From contig CAYOED010000052.1 in the NCBI GenBank assembly GCA_964402925.1, positions 1 to 25,305 on the forward strand: 25,305 nucleotides of DNA, written 5' to 3'. Each line of letters starts with the position of its first letter. Position 1 is the first letter of the stretch. This document shows positions 15,609-23,646 of the stretch, piece by piece. The notes under the pieces were generated by a model that searched no databases, had not been told where the DNA came from, and was given only the letters and a program-made list of their open reading frames with translations. The position numbers and the translations under genes are program-made. Source of the DNA: Suilimivivens sp964402925 (GTDB lineage: Bacteria > Bacillota > Clostridia > Lachnospirales > Lachnospiraceae).

Positions 15609-17825
15609 TCATTTCGACACCGATGCCGCATTATAAACATGTGTATAATAATCATGGCTGAGCACAGACTTAGAAAACGTCATTCTATTTCTCACTATAC
15701 TGGATATCTGCTTTACGTAATCTTCCGGAATGACGGCATTTTCATCTGTTGGCGTGAAAATTCCCTTGGATGAATTATAATGCCCTAAGTCAGTCTTCCA
15801 GTCATAATTTCCAAAGAAGACAAGCGGGAGAGCATCTGAGAGCACATCCCTTCCCACATAAAGTCTGGAATCCCATTCCACGCCAAAGAGATTGCACAAT
15901 GTCGGAAGTATGTCTACGGAAGAGGTAGGCGTATCGACAATAATCGGCTCATTATTTTCAAGTTCCCCGCACCAGATAATAGCACGGCTTCTGTCCCGCT
16001 CCTCATAGGTGTTCACTGGATAACCGTAGAATTCAGATAAATACGGCATATCTCCCAGCGCGGCGTCCGAATCTATCCCATAGGGAAAATGATCCGGCGC
16101 AATGCAGATGACTGTGTCATCTGCAATACCTTTTTCTTCAAGGGTTTTTACGAGATAATCCAGTGCCTTTTCAAGCTCAAGGTTCGCTGCAATATAAGCA
16201 CGTACAGGCTCTGAGTAGGAAAGATTGTTCTTCGCGCACCATGCGTCTACGGCATCTTTATTTTCCCTCGACATGGCATTCCTATCAAAAGTGTATAAAC
16301 TGTGACCGCTCACCGTCATGTAATAAACATTAAAAGGCTGTTTGTCAATGTACATCGGCAGAGTTTCCTGCATCAATTCCAAATCGCTTGCCGGCCATTT
16401 AGGGCTGATAAGCTCCTCAAGACCATTTCCCACTCCCATATATCCCCCACTGTAGCCCAACTTTGTATGTGTCTCATGCCGGTCGTAATAAGTGTAGGTA
16501 CTGTTGTGGAAAGCCATGCCGAAATATCCCTTGTCATTTAAAAGCGCGCCCATATTGGTATGCGTTCCGTTCTGCGTAATCTCCTTAATAGAACTTCCGC
16601 CGGAAGTCGGAATCAAACCAAATAAAAGCTGATATTCGCCTCCGGTTGTTCCGGCAATTGACTGCTGGTAATAATCATTAAAGTTAATTCCATTTGTGGA
16701 AAGCCTGTAAAGTGTCGGTGTGAGCTCCGGGTCAATGAGAAAGCCAGAAAATGCTTCCGCACAGATCAAAATCAAATTTTTCCCCTCAAAAGAGCCTGTA
16801 TAGGCATTTTGGCTTGACGGTGTGAGCGTGGAAACATAAGCATCAATATCGGCACAGTTCCCACCTTCGGCAGCAAGAGCAGCAAAATCAACGCAGGCCA
16901 CACTCTGACCGTATACAACCGGTGTTACCGATTCGTCCTCCTGTGCAGTTTTCGTGCTTTGGGAGGAAGTTCCCCCTTGAAGCATGACCACCTCCTGAGT
17001 ACCGGCTGCCTCCTTTGCCTGTACGACGGTCTTACCGCCGGATACGCTTTCCTCCTTGCTGCTTACAAGGGTATTATCAACTGTGCCCTGCACGAATTCC
17101 GCCTCCGCGCTTTCAAAAGCGGGAGCGGACGTTTTGGATGAAGCAAGATTCCGGATATCCAGACACAGCCCCTCACCCAGCCCAAACTGCATGACAGCCG
17201 ACTCAAAATTATATTGATTTGTATAAATGTCCTTGTGCAGACCGCAGCATAAAATAAGGAACAAAGCAATTCCATAACAGGCAGCTCCTCCAGCCAAATG
17301 AGCCAGCAAAGAATAAACAGCCTGTCCTGTACGTCTCCGCCTAATGCCCTTTTCGGATAACTGCCCTATTATCTTTTCTCTTAGTACAAACCACAAGATA
17401 AGCGGCAGCAAAAAGAGCACAATATGACTGATTCCATCAAAGCAGAAGATCAGCTGCCTGATGTCAGCACCAAATCCGCCCAGGGCATCAGTTGCGGCAT
17501 TCAATATAGTATTTATGTCATATGCCACCTTAAACTGTCTATATACCAGAAATTCCACAACAAAAATGAGGAATAAAAACCCCAGATAGAATGGTATCAG
17601 AATCTGCACTGCTTTTTTCGGAAACAGCGAAATAATGCCTGAAACAACCAGTCCCACGCAGAGCGAGAATAATGCCAGAAATACAAATGAACTTCCGGTG
17701 TGCAATGTTTCGACTGACAGCTTGAAAACAATCTCCGTGTAAAAACACGAAAGAGACAAAAAAACAGCCAGCCATATAGATCCCTGTGACAATTTCTTTT
17801 TTCTTTTCATCTTTTGTGTACTCAT
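15609..17825 (-). CDS. LtaS-type phosphoglycerol transferase (lipoteichoic acid synthase family)
   Basis: This is a 738-aa membrane enzyme of the alkaline phosphatase/sulfatase superfamily. Five or so helices occupy residues 15-195. A long Ser/Thr/Glu-rich linker (about 230-345) follows. The extracellular domain begins NLILICAEAF (Glu357, metal ligand) and carries the nucleophile Thr in SIAGTTGGEYQ (Thr393/394). VSGHSLY and APDHFPYG give further metal ligands. The family polymerises glycerol phosphate from phosphatidylglycerol onto a glycolipid, or transfers it to other acceptors. The linker is longer than in S. aureus LtaS. No clear ribosome site precedes the ATG at 17825; AAAGGAG lies about 35 nt away behind a small hairpin. 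A terminator follows. Confidence 0.88.
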   Translation of the reverse strand: MSTQKMKRKKKLSQGSIWLAVFLSLSCFYTEIVFKLSVETLHTGSSFVFLALFSLCVGLVVSGIISLFPKKAVQILIPFYLGFLFLIFVVEFLVYRQFKVAYDINTILNAATDALGGFGADIRQLIFCFDGISHIVLFLLPLILWFVLREKIIGQLSEKGIRRRRTGQAVYSLLAHLAGGAACYGIALFLILCCGLHKDIYTNQYNFESAVMQFGLGEGLCLDIRNLASSKTSAPAFESAEAEFVQGTVDNTLVSSKEESVSGGKTVVQAKEAAGTQEVVMLQGGTSSQSTKTAQEDESVTPVVYGQSVACVDFAALAAEGGNCADIDAYVSTLTPSSQNAYTGSFEGKNLILICAEAFSGFLIDPELTPTLYRLSTNGINFNDYYQQSIAGTTGGEYQLLFGLIPTSGGSSIKEITQNGTHTNMGALLNDKGYFGMAFHNSTYTYYDRHETHTKLGYSGGYMGVGNGLEELISPKWPASDLELMQETLPMYIDKQPFNVYYMTVSGHSLYTFDRNAMSRENKDAVDAWCAKNNLSYSEPVRAYIAANLELEKALDYLVKTLEEKGIADDTVICIAPDHFPYGIDSDAALGDMPYLSEFYGYPVNTYEERDRSRAIIWCGELENNEPIIVDTPTSSVDILPTLCNLFGVEWDSRLYVGRDVLSDALPLVFFGNYDWKTDLGHYNSSKGIFTPTDENAVIPEDYVKQISSIVRNRMTFSKSVLSHDYYTHVYNAASVSK

Positions 17826-17891
17826 AATGTCTTGTCATTTAAAACGCTTTAACTTGCGTTCTCCTTTTATACTGCTATTATACATCCCCCC

Positions 17892-17935
17892 TGCATCATT
17901 ATTGCATCATTTTTGCATCATTTTTGCATCATTTT
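17892..17935. repeat. Four 11-bp tandem repeats upstream of the LtaS-type gene
   Basis: The unit TGCATCATTTT is repeated four times head to tail; only the first copy differs (TGCATCATTAT). The period is close to one DNA helical turn. A TATAAT-like -10 sequence (minus strand, 17882-17877) lies between the repeats and the gene, so the array covers the -25 to -70 zone where a regulator could bind. No good -35 hexamer is visible. Confidence 0.75.
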
Positions 17936-18008
17936 TCTTTTCGTGTCGGTCCGTAAATGTGTTGGCACTGTCCCGGCTTATGAAGGATTCCCTTTCCGAA
18001 ACGGTGTT

Positions 18009-18113
18009 CCCATCCTCCAAGTACCTTCTGGCAGGATGCTGCCTGCTCTCTGGCGGAACCATCGCCGAACTTTACTGGTTTGCGTAAATATTTGTGTCAA
18101 AATGATACTGATT
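18009..18113 (-). pseudogene. Rearranged fragment of the aconitase-family gene
   Basis: Two blocks match the hydratase gene to the right, in the same orientation. 18009-18076 matches 20056-20123 at 65 of 68 positions. 18078-18113 matches 20525-20560 at about 32 of 36. The two blocks are joined with about 400 bp of the parent gene missing. The sequence just to the left (about 17983-18005) may be a further, weaker match. The fragment overlaps the end of abiEii and supplies its last codons and stop. Confidence 0.85.
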
Positions 18114-18956
18114 ATTCTCTATATATGTATAAATCACATCCAAAACGCCATTTAATACCTCTTTCCATTCCAAATCGCCCACAAAATAATTCCTTTTTCT
18201 AAACCGCTCCCACATCCCCGCCATTCCGGCATCTTTTTCTATCATTGTAAGAGTTTCTAACATCTCCTCTTTTGAAAACACAGTTTCCCTCTTTTTACAG
18301 GTTGCGCTAAATGCCTGCAATAGGATTACTTTGTCCACTCTGGTCGCACATATTTTCATAATTTCATATACATCATAATAATCCCTCAGTCTTGTGTTCG
18401 CAATTCCCCTTGCTAAAATTGTCTGTATCTTCTCCGCAAGCAATGTTTCAACATTATATGTAAGAAGTGGGATTGTTCTGTCTTCAAACATCAGCTTGTA
18501 TTCATATTCCACCGCAGATGGTGTTATCACATCATCTGTCGAAATGTCAATCTTGATAACCTGTCTCATTCGCCCCAATACAGCTTCAAGCATCATTCTA
18601 ACACCGGGGTATTCGAAATCGATCATAATATCTGACACAGAAGTAATGCGAAAAGTAACATCATCTTCCAGAAGAATAGCACATATTTCAGAAACGATTC
18701 GCTGTGCATCGTCCGCATTCACTGGAAGTGATTTCACTGTTGTGTCAATATCCATGGTTGCCCTCATATCAATGCCTATAATGGAGGCAACCAGCATACC
18801 GCCTTTCAAAATAAAATGATTGCGGTAATCAGACACAGATACCCGTTCCAAAAAACGCTCCATAATAAAATTCCTGATCAATACCTTTGCAATATTGTTG
18901 TCCCCTTTTGAAATATTCCTCACCTTATCCTTTAGTTGTTTTGAAGTATGAATCAT
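18072..18956 (-). CDS. abiEii: AbiEii-type nucleotidyltransferase toxin
   Basis: This is the toxin of a type IV AbiE toxin-antitoxin pair, which gives abortive phage infection in known members and belongs to the DNA polymerase beta-like nucleotidyltransferases. At 294 aa it has the family length. Visible motifs are FILKGGMLVASIIGIDMRATMDID (split here by its GG-x-DxD spacing), DFEYPGV, and LLAEKIQTILARG followed by RLRDYYDVYEI. The ATG overlaps the abiEi stop by 4 bases, so translation is coupled. The final residues QYHFDTNIYAN are almost identical to an internal stretch of the aconitase-family protein nearby, so the native C-terminus has been replaced or extended by rearranged DNA. Core motifs are intact, so activity may be kept. 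Confidence 0.9.
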   Translation of the reverse strand: MIHTSKQLKDKVRNISKGDNNIAKVLIRNFIMERFLERVSVSDYRNHFILKGGMLVASIIGIDMRATMDIDTTVKSLPVNADDAQRIVSEICAILLEDDVTFRITSVSDIMIDFEYPGVRMMLEAVLGRMRQVIKIDISTDDVITPSAVEYEYKLMFEDRTIPLLTYNVETLLAEKIQTILARGIANTRLRDYYDVYEIMKICATRVDKVILLQAFSATCKKRETVFSKEEMLETLTMIEKDAGMAGMWERFRKRNYFVGDLEWKEVLNGVLDVIYTYIENNQYHFDTNIYANQ

Positions 18957-19546
18957 CCGAACACCTCCACATATTTCATCACTTCATCTCTCATCCCAAG
19001 CTTCTCCGCATATTCGACCAGTCTGGATAGTTTTTTGCCTTTACCTGACATATACTCTTTCATAGCAGTTTGGAAATTCTGTACTTCTATTTTATTTCTG
19101 TCTGAAATCAAGTCACAGATACACCGTTCTCTGTCATAAACCTTAACCATATTTCCACTCGTCGAAGACACAGTACATACTCCGAGTTCGTAACTGTTTT
19201 TTGAGGCATATTTTACCTGCACATTTCTCGTTTTTAAATGTGTAGCGTTGTAGCCTGTCGGTACAGAGACACAGATCTCAGAATATTCCCTGTCTATTAA
19301 ACCATGAAGATACAGTGCTGTTTCGCCCGAGAAGATAACCGCTTTGTTTCGCACCTGCATAATATACAGTTCGTCCGGCCACACATCATCTGTAATGTAA
19401 ATCCCCCTGGCAATCCTTTCCAAACCTTTTTCTTTGACATATTTTGACAGTACTGCCTTGGATATATTATTCTCATTTGCCATGGCCGATAGAAGATAAC
19501 CATTGTTTCTCTCTATCAATTTCTGCAGAATATCATTTTTATCCAT
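18953..19546 (-). CDS. abiEi: AbiEi-type antitoxin and autorepressor
   Basis: AbiEi proteins both neutralise the AbiEii toxin and repress their own operon. This 197-aa protein has an N-terminal winged helix-turn-helix (about 1-55, SKAVLSKYVKEKGLERIARG), followed by the typical GIYITDD, FSGETALYLHGL, VSVPTGYNA, YDRERCICDLI and KKLSRLVEYAEKLGM segments of the C-terminal domain. AGAGG lies 8 nt before the ATG at 19546; a GTG 9 bases earlier overlaps that site. The operator/promoter palindrome is about 13 bases upstream. The toxin gene overlaps by 4 bases. Motif order matches known AbiEi antitoxins well. Confidence 0.9.
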   Translation of the reverse strand: MDKNDILQKLIERNNGYLLSAMANENNISKAVLSKYVKEKGLERIARGIYITDDVWPDELYIMQVRNKAVIFSGETALYLHGLIDREYSEICVSVPTGYNATHLKTRNVQVKYASKNSYELGVCTVSSTSGNMVKVYDRERCICDLISDRNKIEVQNFQTAMKEYMSGKGKKLSRLVEYAEKLGMRDEVMKYVEVFG

Positions 19547-19558
19547 GGAATTCACCTC

Positions 19559-19604
19559 TTTACTTTCTCGCTTAAATTATACTCAATTTAAGCGAGAAAG
19601 TAAA
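19559..19604 (-). promoter_or_regulatory. abiE promoter inside a 19-bp inverted-repeat operator
   Basis: Two perfect 19-bp arms (19559-19577 and 19586-19604, TTTACTTTCTCGCTTAAAT and its complement) are separated by 8 bases. On the minus strand the -35 TTTACT and -10 TATAAT, 17 bp apart, fall inside the palindrome. Repressor binding would cover the whole promoter, matching the established autoregulation of AbiE operons through inverted repeats. Confidence 0.85.
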
Positions 19605-19724
19605 TGATGAAAAATAAACTTTGTTTTTTACTGTTGTCATCTCAAGACTCTTTCAAAAAATTGACTGTCAAAGCGTATTTTCCTAATAAACATCACACGC
19701 CTCCCTGAATCTTATCAGACATTA

Positions 19725-19749
19725 AAGCCCGCTATGAACCAGCGGGCTT
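19725..19749 (-). terminator. Probable terminator of the aconitase-family gene
   Basis: A perfect 9-bp stem (AAGCCCGCT / AGCGGGCTT) with a 7-nt loop lies 22 bases past the hydratase stop on the minus strand. The following TTTAATGT is only a short U-tract, so termination may be partial. It separates the hydratase gene from the abiE promoter. Confidence 0.6.
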
Positions 19750-19771
19750 ATCCATATCTGTGAAATATGCT

Positions 19772-22060
19772 CTATACTCTGTTGTAATTGATCAGGCACC
19801 CCTTAAGGATGATCTGGCGTTCTTCGTCTGTCAGCTCACCAAGCTTTAATGTAAACTCGGTAAGTTCATCATCTCCTACCTTATATGCCTTGATCTCATC
19901 TGCCTTTTCCTCTACTGCCTTTCTGATATCCGGGAAGAACAGATAGTCCTTGTTTTTAAAAGGAAGTTCACCCTCCGAAATCAGGAAGGGAAGCATGCCC
20001 CAGTTAATCAGGTTCGAGCGGTATCTCTTGGTTGCGTATTCATTGGCAATATTCGCCCATCCCCCAAGTACCTTCTGGCAGGATGCTGCCTGCTCTCTGG
20101 CGGAACCATCGCCGGGCTTTACTGCAAATATGGTAGAACCAAATCCTATGTTTTCTTTTCCAACCTGAGGATAATTCTTTTTAATCACATCCATCACCGG
20201 TTTCAGTTCCGGTTTGGCTTCTACAGGGCACTTATCCTCCATCACTGCCTTCTGTGCAATCTGAATGTCCTTGGCAAGTCCCACATAAGCAGGATCCTTT
20301 CTGGATAAGGTAAACTCAGCAAGTCCCAAAGGATTGGAACGATAGGAGGAAGTCTCACCAGAAGGAATCAATTCATCCGTTGTGGTAACGGGATCATGGA
20401 TTTCGGATACTACACGCAGAACCAAGTTTTCCGGAAGCTGTGTCATTGCCGGCCAGTCCTTGATGTTGGGACCGAACTGAATCTCCACAGAAGGATCTGC
20501 AACACCTTTGGAATCAAATACCCTGTTTGCATAAATATTTGCATCAAAATGGTACTGATACTTCTTAATCGGTCCATCAAAGTCCGTTGCCGCTGTGAGC
20601 ACGCCCTTATTCGCCGCTGTAGCCGCAATGGAGCGGGCATCCATGAGCGCCACGGAAGAAATCTGACCGCTTTGTAGCTTGGATCCCTCTCTGTTAGGGA
20701 AGTTCCTGGTAGAATGACGGATGCTGAAAGCATTGTTGGCAGGGGTATCACCCGCACCGAAACAGGGACCGCAGAATGCAGTTTTCATAACCGCACCTGT
20801 CTCAAGCAATGCAGCAGCACAGCCGTTTTTGATCAGTTCCATGTACACAGGCATGGATGCCGGATATACACTTAAAGTAAACCCGTCGGAACCGATATAG
20901 CTGCCGCTCATGATGTCTGCCGCCGCACAGATATTTTCAAATCCGCCGCCGGCACATCCTGCAATAATACCCTGGTCAACCAACAGCTTTCCGTTTTGTA
21001 CTTTATTTTTTAGAGTAAATTCCACCGCGCCGTCCAAAGAAACCGCTGCTTTCTTCTCCACATCATCTAAAATATCCAGAAGGTTTGCATTTAGTTCTTC
21101 AATCGTGTAAGTATTGCTTGGATGGAAGGGCATCGCAATCATGGGCTTTATGGTGCTAAGATCTATGGTAATCATACCGTCATAGTAGGTCACCTGCCCC
21201 GGATTTAATTCCTTATACTCTTCGCTTCTGCCGTGAATCTCATAGAATTCTTTAATGGTGTCATCTGTCTGCCAGATGGAGGAGAGGCACGTGGTCTCCG
21301 TGGTCATTACGTCGATTCCAATTCTGAAATCTGCGCTTAAGGAAGACACGCCTGGACCTACAAACTCCATCACTTTATTCTTCACGTAACCACTTGCAAA
21401 CACTTCACCGATAATGGCAAGCGCCACGTCCTGGGGACCTACGCCCTTTACTGGTTCGCCTGTAAGATAAACACCCACTACGCCGGGCATATTGATGTCA
21501 TAGGTCTGATTTAAAAGCTGTTTTACCAGTTCGGGACCGCCTTCTCCCATCGCCATGGTTCCAAGGGCGCCGTAGCGGGTATGGGAATCGGAACCTAAAA
21601 TCATCTTTCCGCCGCCTGCAAGCATTTCCCTTGCAAACTGATGGATGACTGCCTGGTGAGGGGGTACATAGACACCGCCGTATTTCTTTGCACAGGTAAG
21701 ACCAAACATGTGATCATCTTCATTGATGGTTCCTCCCACTGCACACAGGGAATTATGGCAGTTGGTAAGGACATAGGGGACAGGGAACTTTTCGAGTCCT
21801 GACGCTCTGGCTGTCTGGATAATACCTACAAAAGTGATATCATGGGATGTCAGCTTATCAAATTTAATCTTAAGCTTGTCCATGTTGTCTGATGTGTTGT
21901 GATCCTTTAAAATGCGATAGGCAATGGTCTCCTGCCTGGATGCTTCCTTTGTGGTTTCTTTTCCCGTTTTTGCTTTCACTTCGGATAAGGCGTCCGAACT
22001 GTCGGGAATTACTTCTGTGCCGTTTATCAGATAGGCACCGCCTTCAAATACTGATACCAT
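19772..22060 (-). CDS. Aconitase-family hydratase (YbhJ-like)
   Basis: This 762-aa cytoplasmic protein is of the aconitase superfamily with domains in the usual order. The iron-sulfur cluster region has a Cys in IAGCAGGGFEN and the CxxC of AFCGPCFGAGD. TRNFPNREGS follows, and the swivel domain has GDGSAREQAA and NLINWGMLPF. Early motifs HNSLCAVGG and LGSDSHTRYGALG are also typical. The GCAGGG and CGPCFG forms resemble the YbhJ branch more than AcnA/AcnB, so the substrate may not be citrate. AGGAGG 8 nt before the ATG at 22060 decides the start. A strong sigma-A promoter precedes it and a hairpin follows. Two segments of its gene recur downstream of abiEii. Confidence 0.85.
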   Translation of the reverse strand: MVSVFEGGAYLINGTEVIPDSSDALSEVKAKTGKETTKEASRQETIAYRILKDHNTSDNMDKLKIKFDKLTSHDITFVGIIQTARASGLEKFPVPYVLTNCHNSLCAVGGTINEDDHMFGLTCAKKYGGVYVPPHQAVIHQFAREMLAGGGKMILGSDSHTRYGALGTMAMGEGGPELVKQLLNQTYDINMPGVVGVYLTGEPVKGVGPQDVALAIIGEVFASGYVKNKVMEFVGPGVSSLSADFRIGIDVMTTETTCLSSIWQTDDTIKEFYEIHGRSEEYKELNPGQVTYYDGMITIDLSTIKPMIAMPFHPSNTYTIEELNANLLDILDDVEKKAAVSLDGAVEFTLKNKVQNGKLLVDQGIIAGCAGGGFENICAAADIMSGSYIGSDGFTLSVYPASMPVYMELIKNGCAAALLETGAVMKTAFCGPCFGAGDTPANNAFSIRHSTRNFPNREGSKLQSGQISSVALMDARSIAATAANKGVLTAATDFDGPIKKYQYHFDANIYANRVFDSKGVADPSVEIQFGPNIKDWPAMTQLPENLVLRVVSEIHDPVTTTDELIPSGETSSYRSNPLGLAEFTLSRKDPAYVGLAKDIQIAQKAVMEDKCPVEAKPELKPVMDVIKKNYPQVGKENIGFGSTIFAVKPGDGSAREQAASCQKVLGGWANIANEYATKRYRSNLINWGMLPFLISEGELPFKNKDYLFFPDIRKAVEEKADEIKAYKVGDDELTEFTLKLGELTDEERQIILKGCLINYNRV

Positions 22061-22118
22061 ATAACTTTCCTCCTCGCGTGGTTTCATATATTATGTCTGC
22101 TTCATGCTTTCGAGGTCT

Positions 22119-22147
22119 ATTATATGATAAAATGCGGTAGTTTGCAA
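22119..22147 (-). promoter_or_regulatory. Sigma-A promoter of the aconitase-family gene
   Basis: TTGCAA and TATAAT are 17 bp apart on the minus strand, about 60 bases before the gene's start. No operator-like symmetry is evident beside it. Confidence 0.75.
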
Positions 22148-22230
22148 TTACTCACTTTCGATGATCATCTCCCACATCTGACCCTCTAAAAATTACCTCT
22201 GATTATCTGCTGTAAACTCTATTCCGCTTT

Positions 22231-22287
22231 AGCATTTGGCATCCTTGCCTAAAATTCTAAGCTATCCGCATTAAGAAGGAAATATTT
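22231..22287 (-). repeat. Short diverged repeat, left copy
   Basis: This stretch matches 22790-22840 in the same orientation. The best shared parts are CATTTGGCAT..TGCCTAA and the coding-like TATTT.CTTCT.AA.GCG. On the minus strand both copies read YFLLNA, then LG-x-x-AKC, so they look like the 3' end of the same gene type. Confidence 0.5.
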
Positions 22288-22561
22288 CTCATTGAATCAA
22301 CCTCTAACTGTTTATGAACTCTTTTACCTTCATTGTTTTTTGCATAAACATCTACAATACCAATATCTACATTGTAATCACGCACAAGTAATTCATTGTA
22401 AACTTAAGATACGCATCTTTTTTAATCTCCACATTTGCGCTCCCAATTTCTGTGCATTGCACGAATTTTAGTAATGTAATTTTATCACATCCAACCAAAT
22501 GAATTATTCTGTCTGAATTCCCTGTTCTTCTGGCATCTTTTTTGTCTGTATCTATTCTCAT
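22249..22561 (-). pseudogene. Frameshifted small gene of unknown family
   Basis: An AGGAGGG site directly precedes an ATG that opens a reading frame of 64 codons (MRIDTDKKDARRTGNS to KKDAYLKF). Close to its end another frame continues in protein-like sequence (NELLVRDYNVDIGIVDVY, then KNNEGKRVHKQLEVDS), and a third frame ends NEKYFLLNADSLEF. The most economical reading is one protein of about 100 aa broken by two frameshifts. I do not recognise the family. The end shares a repeat with the sequence after relE. The rest of the 788-base stretch between relE and the hydratase gene holds a terminator, that repeat and the hydratase promoter. Confidence 0.5.
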
Positions 22562-22719
22562 TTTCCCTCCTCATATTTAATATCTGCTACTGTACAAATA
22601 CTTTTTCATGTGCTTATATTACAGTAAATTCTTTTCATAAGCGCTATTATTCGTTAACTTATGACTTATCATTTCGATTCCAGAGCGTTAAGTCGCTCTC
22701 CTTACCAGCTTTGATTTAT

Positions 22720-22756
22720 AAAAAGAAAAAAGCAGGGACTCTCTCGAATCTCTGCT
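22720..22756 (-). terminator. Terminator of the relBE-type module
   Basis: An 8-bp stem (AGCAGAGA pairing with TCCCTGCT through one G-U) with a 10-nt loop is followed on the minus strand by TTTTTTCTTTTT. It lies about 95 bases past the toxin stop. Confidence 0.75.
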
Positions 22757-22781
22757 CGTCTGGCTATTATTTTTAGTTACT

Positions 22782-22847
22782 CTATCCTAAACATTTGGCA
22801 TACCTGCCTAATCTATGCGCGTTCAGAAGAAAATATCGATTAATCAT
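22782..22847 (-). repeat. Short diverged repeat, right copy, with a 21-codon frame
   Basis: Directly after the relE-type stop an ATG opens a 21-codon frame (MINRYFLLNAHRLGRYAKCL-). It lacks its own ribosome site and matches the end of the frameshifted gene to the left, so it is more likely a gene-end remnant than a peptide gene. Confidence 0.45.
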
Positions 22848-22848
22848 C

Positions 22849-23181
22849 TTACATTAATTCTGTGCTCTCTTCAAGCTGCTTATCAATATCCCTGCCGCCA
22901 TACAAAACACGGACGATTGTTACCACACTTGTTTCTTCATCTGGAATATACAACACTACAAAGTTATCTACGGGCATAATATGCAACCCTCTTGATTTCC
23001 AAGGATCTGAGTCATATTCCATAAACCGCATCGGCATAGAGTCAAGCCCCATAATGCTTTCTTCCAGCCTGTCAAGTTGACCTGCAGCATTTTCGGGTGC
23101 AAGCAGTTCTAATGCGATATACTCATAAATCCCCCGCAGGTCCGATTTTGCCCGTGCTGTGATATCTATCTTATATTTCAT
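22849..23181 (-). CDS. RelE/ParE-family toxin
   Basis: This 110-aa protein is of the type II toxin RelE/ParE fold. It starts MKYKIDITARAKSDLRGIYEYI, with the usual N-terminal helices, and ends in the family pattern DNFVVLYIPDEETSVVTIVRVLYGGRDI. RelE members cut ribosome-bound mRNA and ParE members poison gyrase; the sequence here does not clearly separate them. The ATG overlaps the antitoxin stop by 4 bases, so the toxin is translationally coupled. A terminator follows. Length and motif order agree well with the family. Confidence 0.88.
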   Translation of the reverse strand: MKYKIDITARAKSDLRGIYEYIALELLAPENAAGQLDRLEESIMGLDSMPMRFMEYDSDPWKSRGLHIMPVDNFVVLYIPDEETSVVTIVRVLYGGRDIDKQLEESTELM

Positions 23182-23486
23182 AAGCCATAATCCCCACGTA
23201 TATCAGCAAATACCTTTTCAGCAGGCTCGGTTCTTCCCTCGAGCATATCTGTATATCCTTTCTCAATTTCCGCATCCAGTTCTTCTTTTGAAAGTGCACC
23301 CATTGCCACAGGCTTTGATGTGGGCAGTTTTACCTCAAAAGGAAGGCCCTTCTGGAGAATGATTTGCTTATAAAACATATTAATTGCATTGGACGCAGGA
23401 ATGCCAAGTGCTGAGAGTATGCTCTCTGCCTGTTCCTTCACATCGGGTTCTATCCTTGCATATAAATTAGCTGACTTTGCTGCCAT
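23178..23486 (-). CDS. RelB/DinJ-family antitoxin
   Basis: This 102-aa antitoxin has the N-terminal ribbon-helix-helix typical of RelB/DinJ (ANLYARIEPDVKEQAESILSAL, then GIPASNAINMFYKQIIL) and a C-terminal acidic arm that would wrap the toxin (KEELDAEIEKGYTDML). AAGGAG is 8 nt before the ATG at 23486; an in-frame GTG at 23495 lies on the ribosome site itself. Ribbon-helix-helix antitoxins repress their own promoter, and a short palindrome overlaps the ribosome site. The toxin gene follows with a 4-base overlap. Confidence 0.9.
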   Translation of the reverse strand: MAAKSANLYARIEPDVKEQAESILSALGIPASNAINMFYKQIILQKGLPFEVKLPTSKPVAMGALSKEELDAEIEKGYTDMLEGRTEPAEKVFADIRGDYGL

Positions 23487-23496
23487 AGTGATCACT
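23487..23496. promoter_or_regulatory. Palindrome between ribosome site and antitoxin start
   Basis: AGTGATCACT is a perfect 10-bp palindrome directly before the antitoxin ATG. A second one, GTGCGCAC (23550-23557), overlaps the promoter's -35 element. Either could be an operator for the ribbon-helix-helix antitoxin; short palindromes also occur by chance. Confidence 0.4.
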
Positions 23497-23531
23497 CCTT
23501 CTCAAATGAATACTTCTGAAAATTTCTACTG

Positions 23532-23559
23532 ATTATATTATGTCCGTTCGTGCGCACAA
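23532..23559 (-). promoter_or_regulatory. Promoter of the relBE-type module
   Basis: TTGTGC and a consensus TATAAT are 16 bp apart on the minus strand, about 45 bases before the antitoxin start. Confidence 0.6.
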
Positions 23560-23646
23560 AAGCAATACACATTTTAATTTTTACAAAATAATCATAACCA
23601 GAAATTATCGAAATCTTTTACAATTTATAACTCCATCCATATGCAA

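Noticed and set aside
17539..17838. Reading frame of 99 codons overlapping the start of the LtaS-type gene, with AAAGGAG upstream beyond a small hairpin
   Set aside because: It lies in another frame of a clear membrane protein gene, and its product shows no recognisable pattern.
17890..17935. Tandem repeats considered as a CRISPR array
   Set aside because: Units are 11 bp with no spacers.
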